Source of the DNA: CAVVAL01 sp963742725
Lineage (GTDB): Bacteria > Actinomycetota > Actinomycetes > Mycobacteriales > Cryptosporangiaceae
Direction: 5' to 3'
NCBI GenBank assembly: GCA_963742725.1
Contig: CAVUMX010000001.1
Coordinates: 2,790,001 to 2,854,000 of the forward strand
Length of the DNA: 64,000 nt
Shown here in pieces: positions 16,698 through 27,555 of this stretch. Positions within the stretch are counted from its first letter, which is position 1; the number at the start of each line of letters is the position of its first letter. Position numbers and translations under genes: made by a program. Under the pieces are notes generated by a model. It had not been told where the DNA came from. It worked only from the letters and a program-made list of their open reading frames with translations, and made no database searches.

Positions 16698-16750
16698 ACT
16701 GGACTAGTTCGGGCGGCGGGCTTGACTACTGGCAGTAAAAGGTCTAGACC
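16698..16750. promoter_or_regulatory. DasR-type (dre) operator plus a degenerate second copy
   Basis: GGTCTAGACC (16741-16750) is the palindromic core of the dre site bound by DasR, the GntR-family regulator of N-acetylglucosamine metabolism in streptomycetes. A weaker match ACTGGACTAGTTC lies at 16698-16710. The nagA/ROK operon reads away on the minus strand. A plus-strand promoter-like TTGACT-N17-TAGACC overlaps the core, so binding would also block that promoter. The match is seen; control by DasR is inferred. Confidence 0.6.
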
Positions 16751-17090
16751 AATATGCGCAGTCCTCGGCCTATGCGCCGGTGCTGCGCGGCGCGTGCTGA
16801 GCCAGCCCGATCGGGCTCGGTCCAGGTCGGGCCGGTGCTCTGATCGCGTGGTTGGACGGCCCTCCACCCGCGCGGCCGGCGGCCGGTGCGGGCTGTGTCC
16901 GGCCGGCTCCACGCGCCACACGAGTGCGCGCCTCCGCGCGTCTCGCCGCCGCCGCGTGTGCGGAGCGTCACAGCCTTTCCGCATGGCTGTGTGACGGCGC
17001 GCGGGGCTGGGGAGTACCGGATACAGTTGCCTGGGTCGCCGCAGTGTGGCGACCGCTGCGCTGTCGGCACCCCGTGTTGTAATGGCGCTT

Positions 17091-17110
17091 GAATCACAGC
17101 GATGTGATTC
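17091..17110. promoter_or_regulatory. palindromic operator candidate upstream of the DUF3263 gene
   Basis: GAATCACA (17091-17098) and TGTGATTC (17103-17110) form a perfect inverted repeat with a 4-nt spacer, 36 bp upstream of the start codon. The TCACA/TGTGA halves recall sites of CRP/FNR-like dimers, although the spacing is not the classical one. Binding here would act close to the transcription start of the downstream gene. Confidence 0.5.
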
Positions 17111-17146
17111 GCACCGGTCGCCAGCGAGACGAGTACGAGGAGCGAG

Positions 17147-17455
17147 ATGGACGCCACCGTGGTCAGCCCGCTGCCCGCCGAAACGGCAGAGGCGACTGAC
17201 GAGGGAGGCCTCAGCCGGCGCGAGCGCGAGATCCTCGCGTTCGAACGCCAGTGGTGGAAGTACGCAGGGGCCAAGGAACAGGCCGTCAAGGATCTGTTCG
17301 ACATGTCAGCGACCCGCTACTACCAGGTTCTCAACGCACTGATCGACCGCCAGGACGCCCTGGAGTACGACCCGATGCTGGTCAAGCGCCTGCGGCGGCT
17401 CCGCGCGGCCCGGCAGCGCGCCCGCTCGGCGCGCCGCCTCGGCATGCAGGCCTAG
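17147..17455 (+). CDS. DUF3263 family small DNA-binding-like protein
   Basis: A 102-aa protein; the ATG follows GAGGAGCGAG. The core LSRREREILAFERQWWKYAG..EQAVKDLFDMSATRYYQVLNAL matches the actinobacterial DUF3263 family, with a helix-turn-helix-like order: a tryptophan-containing first helix, then MSATRYYQVLN as putative recognition helix. The C-terminus is strongly basic (LRRLRAARQRARSARRLG). Homologues are conserved across actinobacteria with no firm function known to me; a DNA-binding role is inferred from shape and charge. The gene converges on the AAA+ gene with a 4-nt overlap. Confidence 0.85.
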   Translation: MDATVVSPLPAETAEATDEGGLSRREREILAFERQWWKYAGAKEQAVKDLFDMSATRYYQVLNALIDRQDALEYDPMLVKRLRRLRAARQRARSARRLGMQA

Positions 17456-19680
17456 GGCTGGTGCTCCTCGGCGTAGGCGGCCAACCACGCCACCTGCGCC
17501 GGGTCGAGTGACGGCCGCACCCGCTGTTTCGCGGCCTTCACATGGGCGCTGGTGACGAGCGCGCTCTCCATCGATTCCCGCATCGCCGACAGCGCCGCCT
17601 CGCGAACCAGGGCCGCGCAGTCGGCCGCTGAGAACCCGTCGAGTTCGGTAGCCAGCGTGGCCAGATCGACGTCCGGGGAGAACGGCACATTGCGGGCCGT
17701 GGCGGCCAGGATCGCCGCGCGGGCGTCCGCGTCCGGCGGCGGTACGTACACCAGCCGTTCGAGCCGGCCGGGCCGCAGAAGGGCCGGATCGACCAGATCC
17801 GGACGGTTCGTCGCGCCGATGACGACCACGTTCCGTAGTTCTTCCACGCCGTCCAGTTCGGTGAGGAGCGCGGCGACCACGCGGTCGGTCGTGCCGCCGT
17901 CGGAGGCCTGGCCCCGGACGGGCGCCAGCGCGTCGATCTCGTCCAGGAACACCAGCGTCGGAGCGGCCTCCCGGGCCCGGCGGAACAGCTCCCGCACCGC
18001 CCGTTCGCTCTCGCCCACCCACTTGCTCAGGACCTCGGCGCCCTTCACGGACAGCACATTCGCCTGGCCCGATCCGGCCAGCGCCTTGACCAGGTACGTC
18101 TTGCCGCAGCCGGGCGGCCCGTACAGGAGCACGCCGCGCGGCGGCTGGACGCCGAGCCGGGCGAACGTGTCCGGGTAGGCCAGCGGCCAGAGCACGGTCT
18201 CCGTCAGGGCCTGTTTCACCTCGACCATGTCGCCGACGTCGTCCAGGCTGACCTTCGCGACCTGCAACGTCGACTCCGCCATCGACGTCGGCCTGACGAC
18301 CTCCAGTGCCGCGTCGAAGTCCGCCTTCGCGACCTGGGGGTTCGGCTCGTCCTTCTGCCGCATCGCCGCGCGGACGCCGGCCTCCCGGACGAGCGCCAGC
18401 AGGTCGGCGGCCACGAAACCCGGCGTGCGGGCGGACACGTCCTCCAGCACGACGTCGTTCGCGAGCGGCACGGACCGGACCAGCACGTCCAGGAGCTGGC
18501 GCCGGTGCGGGGCGTCCGGCAGGGGGACGACGATCTCGTGGTCGAGCACGCCCGGGCGCCGCAGCGCCGGATCGACCGCTTCGGGGCGGCTCGTCGTGCA
18601 CACGACGGCGATCCCGGCCGCAACTGCCTCGGTGATGCGCTGGTGCAGGACGGTGCCGAGCGGGCCGGCGTCCTCGCGCGGGGCCAGCGCCTCGACATCG
18701 GTCAGGAGGAGGACGGCCGGTCCGCCGCGGCGTGCGGTGGCGACCGCGTCGCGGAGGGCGTCGGAGGCGGCGTTGTTCGTCAGCGCGGCCAGCGACGGTG
18801 CCCAGACCGGGACCACGCGGGCCTTCACGGCCGCCGCCACGGCCCGGACCAGCGTCGCCTTGCCGGATCCCGCCGGGCCCGTCACGAGTACGCCGAGCTG
18901 TGCCGTGGTGCCGAGCCGGTCGAGTACCTCACGGTGGTGGAAGCCCAGGTCGAACAGCTCGGTGAGGTGGGCGGCCTGGGTGCGGAGTCCGGCCAGGTCC
19001 TCGACGTTCGGCACCGGCTCCGCGGCCGCGTCCTGGTGCGCGGGTGCGGGCGTGTCGCTCCCCGCCGTCGCCGCGCCGTCCCGCCAGCGGACGACCGTGT
19101 CCATCGTGACCAGGGCCGCCTGGCCCGGATCCGCGTCGGTCACCGTCAGCAGGACGGTCGTCCAGCCCATGCCCACCGTGTTGTGCAGGCTGCGCCGCGC
19201 GGCCTGGACGAGCGGGCGGTGGTCGTGGTGCGGCGTCACGTCCTGCGGCAGCAGCGAGACGTTGTCGTCGACGGTCACCACCTTGCCCAGCAACGCCAGC
19301 CGCAGCATCTCCGGGCTGACGGCAGCGACGATCTCCGCGTCGCCGGCCACCGTCACGGTCCGGGCGGCTCGCACCGGCGCCGGCTCGACGGTGACCTGCG
19401 CCCCGCTGCGGACGCCGAGATTGCCGAGCGTCACGTCGTCGGCGAGCAGTAGCCCCCGGGACGACGCGTCCTCGGCGAGCGCGGCGATTCCGGCGGTGGT
19501 GCGGCCGGCGGCGGTGCCCGTACCGGCGGTGCCGCCCGTGCCGGCGGTGAGCAGGACCGGCTCGCCCGCCTGGACGCCGAGAGCGGCCAGGACCTCCGGA
19601 TGGACCCGCACGATGCCGCGCCGCGCGTCGAGTGCGGCGGGGCGGAGGCTGGCGGTGAGGGTGAGGCGGGCGTCGGTCAC
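17452..19680 (-). CDS. Cdc48/p97-like protein with two AAA+ domains
   Basis: A 742-aa cytoplasmic ATPase that probably unfolds or extracts protein substrates. An N-terminal double-psi barrel-like domain (about 1-200) is followed by two AAA+ modules. D1 has Walker A GPAGSGKA (268-275) but a changed Walker B, TDVE (327-330) in place of DEID. D2 is intact, with GPPGCGKT (521-528), FLDEIDAL (578-585), ATNRPDLVDPALLRPGRLE and an arginine finger. D2 should therefore be the main motor. The GTG start lies exactly six bases after TACGCT with no ribosome binding site, as expected for a leaderless message. It is divergent from the hydrolase/ABC fusion gene. Confidence 0.88.
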   Translation of the reverse strand: MTDARLTLTASLRPAALDARRGIVRVHPEVLAALGVQAGEPVLLTAGTGGTAGTGTAAGRTTAGIAALAEDASSRGLLLADDVTLGNLGVRSGAQVTVEPAPVRAARTVTVAGDAEIVAAVSPEMLRLALLGKVVTVDDNVSLLPQDVTPHHDHRPLVQAARRSLHNTVGMGWTTVLLTVTDADPGQAALVTMDTVVRWRDGAATAGSDTPAPAHQDAAAEPVPNVEDLAGLRTQAAHLTELFDLGFHHREVLDRLGTTAQLGVLVTGPAGSGKATLVRAVAAAVKARVVPVWAPSLAALTNNAASDALRDAVATARRGGPAVLLLTDVEALAPREDAGPLGTVLHQRITEAVAAGIAVVCTTSRPEAVDPALRRPGVLDHEIVVPLPDAPHRRQLLDVLVRSVPLANDVVLEDVSARTPGFVAADLLALVREAGVRAAMRQKDEPNPQVAKADFDAALEVVRPTSMAESTLQVAKVSLDDVGDMVEVKQALTETVLWPLAYPDTFARLGVQPPRGVLLYGPPGCGKTYLVKALAGSGQANVLSVKGAEVLSKWVGESERAVRELFRRAREAAPTLVFLDEIDALAPVRGQASDGGTTDRVVAALLTELDGVEELRNVVVIGATNRPDLVDPALLRPGRLERLVYVPPPDADARAAILAATARNVPFSPDVDLATLATELDGFSAADCAALVREAALSAMRESMESALVTSAHVKAAKQRVRPSLDPAQVAWLAAYAEEHQP

Positions 19681-19721
19681 GCCCGCAGCGTAGCGACGCC
19701 CCGCCCGCCCGCTCGCCCAGC

Positions 19722-19770
19722 TTCGGACTTTTGAGGGTCCGTGGCGCTCGCCGACCCCCAAAAGTCCGAA
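19722..19770. repeat. 18-bp inverted repeat, copy 2 of the dispersed palindrome
   Basis: The left arm at 19722-19739 begins TTCGGACTTTTGAGGGTC and pairs with 19753-19770 with one mismatch; the loop is 13 nt. The arms are nearly identical to those at 2018-2066. This copy lies between two divergent genes, 42 bp from one start and 77 bp from the other, so it cannot serve as an ordinary terminator. Confidence 0.85.
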
Positions 19771-19846
19771 AGTCGGTGCGGGCCATTGCTGAGACGGGGC
19801 TGAGAGGGCACGGCTGACTCTCAGGAAGCCGCCGTACGGTGGTGCT

Positions 19847-22608
<2,762 letters not shown>

Positions 22609-22612
<4 letters not shown>

Positions 22613-23457
22613 GTGCGCCCGGGTACGCACCTGCTGCGACGCTGTCGCTGCGGGCCGAAGCCGCCCGCCAGCTGACGAGGCGGCGGACCCAGTTCGCGCT
22701 GGGCTTCCTCGTCCTGCTGCCGCTGCTGCTGCTCGTCGCGTTCCTGATCGGCGGGACGCCCGAGGACGACGACGCGGCGACCCGGGGCGTCAGCCTGGTG
22801 GACGTGGCCACGGCCAGCGCCGCCAACTTCACGCTCTTCACGCTGTTCGCGTCGTCCACGTTCCTGCTGGTCGTCGTGGTCGCCCTGTTCTGCGGCGACA
22901 CGGTGGCGAGCGAGGCGAGCTGGGGGAGCCTGCGGTACCTGCTGGCGGCGCCCGTGCCCCGGGCGCGGCTGCTGCGGCAGAAGCTGCTCGTGGCGCTCGG
23001 CTACAGCGGGTTCGCGCTCGTGCTGCTGCCGACCGTCGCGCTGCTCTCCGGCGCGGCCGCGTTCGGCTGGGACCCCCTCTCGACGCCCATCGGCGAGCAG
23101 ATCCCGCCGTGGGAGGCCGTCGGGCGGATCGCCATGGCGGTCGGCTACATCGCCGTCAGCCTCATGATGGTCGCGTCGCTGGCGTTCCTCCTGTCCGTCA
23201 GCACGGACGCGCCGCTCGGAGCGGTCGGCGGCGCGGTGATGCTCTACATCACGTCGAACATCCTCGACTCCGTCGAAGCGCTCGGCGAGCTGCGGGCCGT
23301 CCTGCCGACCCGGTACAACCTGGCCTGGCTCGGCGCGCTGTCGTCGCCCGTGCAGACCGAGGAGATGGTCAAGGGCGGCATCTCGGCGCTCCTCTACAGC
23401 ACGCTGTTCCTGGCGCTGGCCTGGCGAAAGTTCACCCGCAAGGACATCGTGAGCTAG
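22609..23457 (+). CDS. ABC transporter permease (ABC-2 type)
   Basis: A 282-aa integral membrane protein with six predicted helices. After a cytoplasmic start (AEAARQLTRRRTQF) helix 1 is LGFLVLLPLLLLVAFLIGG. The segment GDTVASEASWGSLRYLLAAPVPRARLL is typical of ABC-2 permeases next to the ATPase-coupling helix. The GTG overlaps the stop of the hydrolase/ATPase fusion (GTGA), so the two form a transporter unit with the ATPase domain of that fusion. The final KFTRKDIVS also fits this family. Direction is probably export. Confidence 0.88.
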
Positions 23458-23485
23458 CCCGGCGACGACCTGTCACCATCGGATC

Positions 23486-24316
23486 ATGGTGCTGCGTGAC
23501 TTGCTCGGCGATGGGGTTCAGGTGGACACGGTGCTCGCGGACGGTCCCGTCGCGCCGGGCGGCGTTCTCTCTGGTGAGGTGCGGCTGGTGGGCGGATCCC
23601 GTAACCACAGGTTGCAGGGCATCACGCTCGGGCTGGTCGTCGGCGGTAGCCGAGAAGGGGACGTGGAACTGGACCGGCAGCAGGTGGCTGCTCCACGCAC
23701 CCTCCCGGCCGGCACCCGCGGCGTCGTGCCCTTCCAGATGTCGTTGCCCTGGGACACACCGCTCACGACGATCGGTGGCCGTCGCGCCAGCAGGGCTGCG
23801 GTCCGGATCCGCACAGAAGTGCGGCTCGCCGGCGCGCTGGACAAGAACGACAGCGATCCGGTGATCGTCTGCGCGGCGCCGGTACAGCAACGGGTCATCG
23901 AGGCGATGTACGCCCTCGGCTACCGCTTCCGCGAGGACCGAGTGGTGATCAGGCGAGAGGCCGACGTGGCACCGGCCATCCGGCAGTACCTCCGGTTCAG
24001 GTCGCCAGGCTATGCCGACGCACCTATCACCGTCGTCTTCGTCGCGGGCCCGCGGTCGGTGGACCTGACTCTGTTGAGGGAGGGGACCGAAGTCGCGGGC
24101 AGCTCCGCAGGCGCCTTCGCGGAGCTCGCTGTCGACCTGGCGGTCGACGTCGCGGTACTGGGTCACGTCGAGCCTCCCTATGGCGACACGACGGGTGCCG
24201 TGCACACCACCGGCCAGTACGTTCGGTCGACCGTGGACTACTCCTGGCTCGACGAGGACCTCGACTGGGAAGGTTGGATCACGGAACGCATCGACGCCGT
24301 CCGGTCCGCGCGCTGA
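23486..24316 (+). CDS. SpoOM-like sporulation-control protein, paralogue 1
   Basis: A 276-aa soluble protein of the SpoOM/arrestin-like fold: MVLRDLLGDGVQVDTVLADGPVAPGG, then GGVLSGEVRLVGGSRNHRLQGITLGL and RTEVRLAGALDKNDSDPV. It is a paralogue of the next gene, which is about as long and shares the pattern VDTVLA..PGG.L.GEVR..GG. SpoOM proteins act in early sporulation in Bacillus; in actinomycetes their role is not settled. It follows the ABC permease by 28 bp and may be cotranscribed. The start has only a poor ribosome binding site. Confidence 0.8.
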   Translation: MVLRDLLGDGVQVDTVLADGPVAPGGVLSGEVRLVGGSRNHRLQGITLGLVVGGSREGDVELDRQQVAAPRTLPAGTRGVVPFQMSLPWDTPLTTIGGRRASRAAVRIRTEVRLAGALDKNDSDPVIVCAAPVQQRVIEAMYALGYRFREDRVVIRREADVAPAIRQYLRFRSPGYADAPITVVFVAGPRSVDLTLLREGTEVAGSSAGAFAELAVDLAVDVAVLGHVEPPYGDTTGAVHTTGQYVRSTVDYSWLDEDLDWEGWITERIDAVRSAR

Positions 24317-24385
24317 TCAGGTGTATCTCCGCGCGGCACATCCACTCCTGTAACCGGACCGTCCACCGTTAGGAGGAGCGACAGC

Positions 24386-25156
24386 ATGGTGTTCAAGCGG
24401 CTCAAGGCCAGCCTCGGCTCGGGGGTGTCCGTCGACACCGTCCTCGCCAACCCGAACGTCGTGCCGGGCGGTGAACTCACCGGCGAGGTGCGGTTCACCG
24501 GCGGGAGCGTCGACTACGACGTCGAGGGGATCACGCTCACGCTGGTCGCCCTCGTCGAGATCGAGAGCGGCGACTCGGAGTACCGCAGCAACGAGCCGTT
24601 CCACCGGGTACCCGTCGCGGGACGGTTCCGGCTCGCCGCCGGCGCCACCCACGCCGTGCCGTTCCGGTTCAACGTGCCGTGGGAGACGCCGATCACGGCT
24701 GTCTACGGGCAGCACCTGCACGGCATGTCGCTGCACGTGCGCACCGAGCTGGAACTGGCCGGGGCGCTCGACAAGGACGACAGCGACCCGATCCACGTCC
24801 ACGCGCTGCCGGCGCAGCAGCGGATCCTCGACGCGTTCGGCCGCCTCGGATTCCGCTTCCACGGCGCCGACCTGGAGAAGGGCCGCATCCCCGGCTCCTC
24901 GATGCCGTTCTACCAGGAGGTCGAGTTCTACCCCGGCGGCCAGTACGTGAGCGCCATGAAGGAACTGGAGCTGACCTTCATCGCCGGCCCGACCTCGCTC
25001 GACGTGATCATGGAACTGGACAAGCGCGGCGGCTTCCTCAGCGCGGGCGGCGACGCGTACAACCGGTTCCGCGTCGACTACGCCAGCGTCGACCAGCAGG
25101 ACTGGGAGGGTTGGCTTCAGCAGCGCCTGTCGGCGCTCACGTCCCGCCGCTGGTAG
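24386..25156 (+). CDS. SpoOM-like sporulation-control protein, paralogue 2
   Basis: A 256-aa SpoOM-family protein: MVFKRLKASLGSGVSVDTVLANPN, GELTGEVRFTGGSVDYDVEGITLTLVA, AVPFRFNVPWETPITAVYGQ and LELAGALDKDDSDPIHVHALP. The ATG follows GGAGGAG at ideal spacing, so it is translated well and probably more strongly than paralogue 1. It is closer to typical actinobacterial SpoOM proteins than its neighbour, whose matching blocks are more diverged. Its 3' end overlaps the convergent gpgS gene by 40 nt. Confidence 0.88.
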   Translation: MVFKRLKASLGSGVSVDTVLANPNVVPGGELTGEVRFTGGSVDYDVEGITLTLVALVEIESGDSEYRSNEPFHRVPVAGRFRLAAGATHAVPFRFNVPWETPITAVYGQHLHGMSLHVRTELELAGALDKDDSDPIHVHALPAQQRILDAFGRLGFRFHGADLEKGRIPGSSMPFYQEVEFYPGGQYVSAMKELELTFIAGPTSLDVIMELDKRGGFLSAGGDAYNRFRVDYASVDQQDWEGWLQQRLSALTSRRW

Positions 25157-26064
25157 CCCGGGACGGTGATCATCGGCGGGCGCTCGACCGTCGGCAGGTC
25201 GGTCTCGACCGGTTCGATGCGGCCGTGCGCCCGCCGGAACTGGGTGAGCGTGGCGGGGCCGCCGGCGCCGGTGCGGGCGGCGACCGTGTGCAGGATCGTC
25301 GCGGCCATCCGGCCCAGGGCGGCGGTGTCCTGGTGGCCGTGGCGGCGCTCGCCGAGATCGACCTGGGCGACGGCGTCCAGCCCGCACGCCTGGACGGTGT
25401 CGATGAGCAGCCCGGTCTCGACCCCGTACCCGGCGGCGAACGGCAGCCGCTCCAGCAACGAGCGCCGTGCCGCGTACTCGCCGGCCAGCGGCTGGATCAC
25501 CCCGGCCAGCTCCGGAAAGTGCAGGTTGAGCAGCGGACGGGCCATCAGCTCGGTGACCCGCCCACCGCCCGCCGCCGACACGTCCAGCAGCGGACGGTCG
25601 TAGAACGCCTTGACGAGCTGGACGTCCGCGTCGCACAGCAGCGGGCCGAGCAGCCCGGTCACGTAGTGCGGGCCGAACTCGGTCAGATCGGCGTCGACGT
25701 ACACGATCACGTCGCCGGACGTCGCCGCGAGCGCCTTCCACAGCACCTCGCCCTTGCCCGGGTACGACCCGACCTCGGGCAGCACGTCGTCCCGGTGGAC
25801 CACCTTGGCGCCGGCGGCGGCGGCGACCTCGGCGGTGCGGTCGGCGGATCCGGAGTCCACGACCACGATCTCGTCCACGAGGCCCGTGGCTTCGGCGAGC
25901 GCGACGATGCCGGCCACGATCCGGCCCACGGTGGGTTCTTCGTCCAGAGCGGGCAGGACCACGCTCACCGACGTGCCGGATTTGCGGTCCCGGAGCAGGT
26001 CGACGGGCCAGTCGCCGGCCTGCGACGTCCGCTCGTGGAACCACCGCTCGGCATCTGCGCGCAC
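25117..26064 (-). CDS. gpgS: glucosyl-3-phosphoglycerate synthase (GT81)
   Basis: Transfers glucose from a nucleotide sugar to 3-phosphoglycerate, the first step to glucosylglycerate and, in mycobacteria, to methylglucose lipopolysaccharides. The 315-aa GT-A fold shows VSVVLPALDEEPTVG, the metal motif VDADL, the family block GVIQPLAGEYAARRSLLE, GYGVETGLLIDT and LGERRHGHQD. The GTG start at 26064 lies six bases after CAGGCT, a weak match to TANNNT; no ribosome binding site is seen. It is divergent from the riboswitch-controlled thrC and convergent with the second SpoOM gene. Confidence 0.9.
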   Translation of the reverse strand: MRADAERWFHERTSQAGDWPVDLLRDRKSGTSVSVVLPALDEEPTVGRIVAGIVALAEATGLVDEIVVVDSGSADRTAEVAAAAGAKVVHRDDVLPEVGSYPGKGEVLWKALAATSGDVIVYVDADLTEFGPHYVTGLLGPLLCDADVQLVKAFYDRPLLDVSAAGGGRVTELMARPLLNLHFPELAGVIQPLAGEYAARRSLLERLPFAAGYGVETGLLIDTVQACGLDAVAQVDLGERRHGHQDTAALGRMAATILHTVAARTGAGGPATLTQFRRAHGRIEPVETDLPTVERPPMITVPGYQRRDVSADRRC

Positions 26065-26115
26065 GGCGCCAGCCTGCCATGTGGGATCTCACAGTGACCT
26101 TCCCGGGCACGCCAC

Positions 26116-26122
26116 GTAAGCT
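26116..26122 (+). promoter_or_regulatory. -10 element of the thrC leader
   Basis: GTAAGCT, containing the TANNNT-type hexamer TAAGCT, lies about 25 nt before the first stem of the riboswitch, which places a transcription start near 26129. The -35 region is not clear. Confidence 0.4.
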
Positions 26123-26146
26123 GACACCGATAACTGAATACGCACA

Positions 26147-26267
26147 TCTCATCCAGAGGGGCAGAGGGATACGGCCCGTTGAAGCCCCGGCAACCACCAC
26201 GCGCGCTCTCATCGCGAGGCCTGTGTGGCAGGTGCCAAGTCCGTCCCGACAATCGGGAAAGATGAGG
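26147..26267 (+). ncRNA. SAM-I (S-box) riboswitch in the thrC leader
   Basis: The conserved S-box parts appear in order: P1 5' strand CTCATC (26148-26153), CAGAGGGGCAGAGGGAT, GGCCCGTTGAAGCCCCGGCAACC, GGCAGGTGCCAAGTCCG, and GGGAAAGATGAG closing P1 (26261-26266). S-boxes bind S-adenosylmethionine and lower expression. The 3' strand of P1 runs straight into GAGGAAAGG, the likely ribosome binding site of thrC, 6-14 nt before its ATG. P1 formation would therefore hide it: translational rather than terminator control is suggested, since no terminator hairpin is visible. Confidence 0.93.
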
Positions 26268-26280
26268 AAAGGGCCTCGCC

Positions 26281-27555
26281 ATGACCACATTTCTGCCTGC
26301 CACCGACATCGCGCCCAGCCCGGCGGAGAACCTCCGCTGTCGCAACTGCGGCGCCACATTCCCCCTGATCGCGATCCACGCCTGCGCGGAGTGTTTCGGC
26401 CCGCTGGAGGTCGGCTACGACGAGGCGCGGCTCACGAGCGTCACGCGCGAGCAGATCGAGGCGGGCCCCCGCAACATCTGGCGTTACGCGCCGCTCCTGC
26501 CGGTCGGGCAGGACCCTGAGTCCCGGGTGTCGCTCGACCCCGGCTTCACGCCGCTGGTCCGCGCAGACCGGCTCGCCGCCGAACTGGGCATCACGGGCGG
26601 CCTGTGGGTCAAGGACGACAGCGCCAACCCGACCCACTCGTTCAAGGACCGCGTCGTCTCGGTGGCCCTGACGGCCGCCAAGGGGCTCGGCTTCACCGCC
26701 GTGGCCTGCGCGTCCACCGGCAACCTGGCCAACTCGGTCGCCGCCCACGCGGCCCGCGCCGGCCTCGACGCCACCGTGTTCATCCCGAGCGACCTCGAGC
26801 AGGCCAAGATCGTCAACAGCGCGATCTACGCGCCCCGGCTGGTGGCCGTCGACGGCAGCTACGACGACGTCAACCGTCTCACCAGCGAACTTACCGAGAC
26901 GGACGAGTTCGAGGAGACCGCGTTCGTCAACCAGAACGTCCGCCCGTACTACGCCGAGGGCTCCAAGACGATCGGGTACGAGACCGCCGAGCAGCTCGGC
27001 TGGCGACTGCCGGCGCAGATCGTCGTGCCGATCGCGTCCGGATCGCTGCTGACGAAGATCGACAAGGCGTTCAGCGAACTGATCAAAGCCGGGCTGGTCG
27101 ACGAGTCGCCGTGGAGCGTGTTCGGCGCCCAGTCGGCCGGGTGCTCGCCCGTGTACACCGCCTTCGCCGCCGGCCAGGACGTCGTCCAGCCGGTCAAGCC
27201 GACCGGCATCGCCAAGAGCCTGAACATCGGCAACCCGGCGGACGGGCCGTACGTGCTCGACGCGGTCCGCCGGACGGGCGGGGCCATCGAGTCGGTCACC
27301 GACGACGAGATCCGGGAGGGCATCGCGCTGCTCGCCCGTACGACCGGCATCTTCGCCGAGACGGCCGGCGGCGTGACGGTCGCCGTCCTGAAGAAGCTCG
27401 TCGAGTCCGGCCAGCTCGACCCCACGCGCGAGACCGTCATCTACAACACGGGTGAGGGGCTCAAGACCCTGGACGCGGTCGTGGACCAGGTCGGCCCGAC
27501 CCACCGCATCGCGCCGTCCCTCAAGGGTGCCCGCGAGGCCGGTCTGCTCAGCTAG
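26281..27555 (+). CDS. thrC: threonine synthase
   Basis: Converts O-phospho-L-homoserine to L-threonine with pyridoxal phosphate. The 424-aa product has an N-terminal zinc-ribbon-like pair CRNCG and CAECFGPL (typical of one threonine synthase branch), the PLP lysine in NPTHSFKDR, substrate loop CASTGNLANS, PIASGSLLTKI and the C-terminal YNTGEGLKTLDA. The SAM riboswitch immediately upstream ties threonine synthesis to SAM level, which is reasonable because threonine and methionine compete for phosphohomoserine. The last eight bases overlap the convergent small metallopeptidase-like gene. Confidence 0.95.
   Translation: MTTFLPATDIAPSPAENLRCRNCGATFPLIAIHACAECFGPLEVGYDEARLTSVTREQIEAGPRNIWRYAPLLPVGQDPESRVSLDPGFTPLVRADRLAAELGITGGLWVKDDSANPTHSFKDRVVSVALTAAKGLGFTAVACASTGNLANSVAAHAARAGLDATVFIPSDLEQAKIVNSAIYAPRLVAVDGSYDDVNRLTSELTETDEFEETAFVNQNVRPYYAEGSKTIGYETAEQLGWRLPAQIVVPIASGSLLTKIDKAFSELIKAGLVDESPWSVFGAQSAGCSPVYTAFAAGQDVVQPVKPTGIAKSLNIGNPADGPYVLDAVRRTGGAIESVTDDEIREGIALLARTTGIFAETAGGVTVAVLKKLVESGQLDPTRETVIYNTGEGLKTLDAVVDQVGPTHRIAPSLKGAREAGLLS

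Larger units (their letters stand above)
16372..17146. other. long intergenic region without a credible gene (775 bp)
   Basis: No open frame here has a ribosome binding site and sensible codon use. The stretch is less GC-rich in its middle. It holds a DasR-like palindrome and a promoter-like TTGACT (16722-16727) that lies 17 bp before TAGACC within it on the plus strand, and an 8-bp-arm palindrome close to the DUF3263 gene. Two near-identical TGATGCAYGA words occur near 16568 and 16625. It probably carries promoters for the nag genes (minus) and the DUF3263 gene (plus). Confidence 0.6.

Noticed and set aside
16694..16984. 96-codon minus-strand frame upstream of the ROK kinase
   Set aside because: Arg-rich, covers the DasR-like operator and lacks a ribosome binding site.
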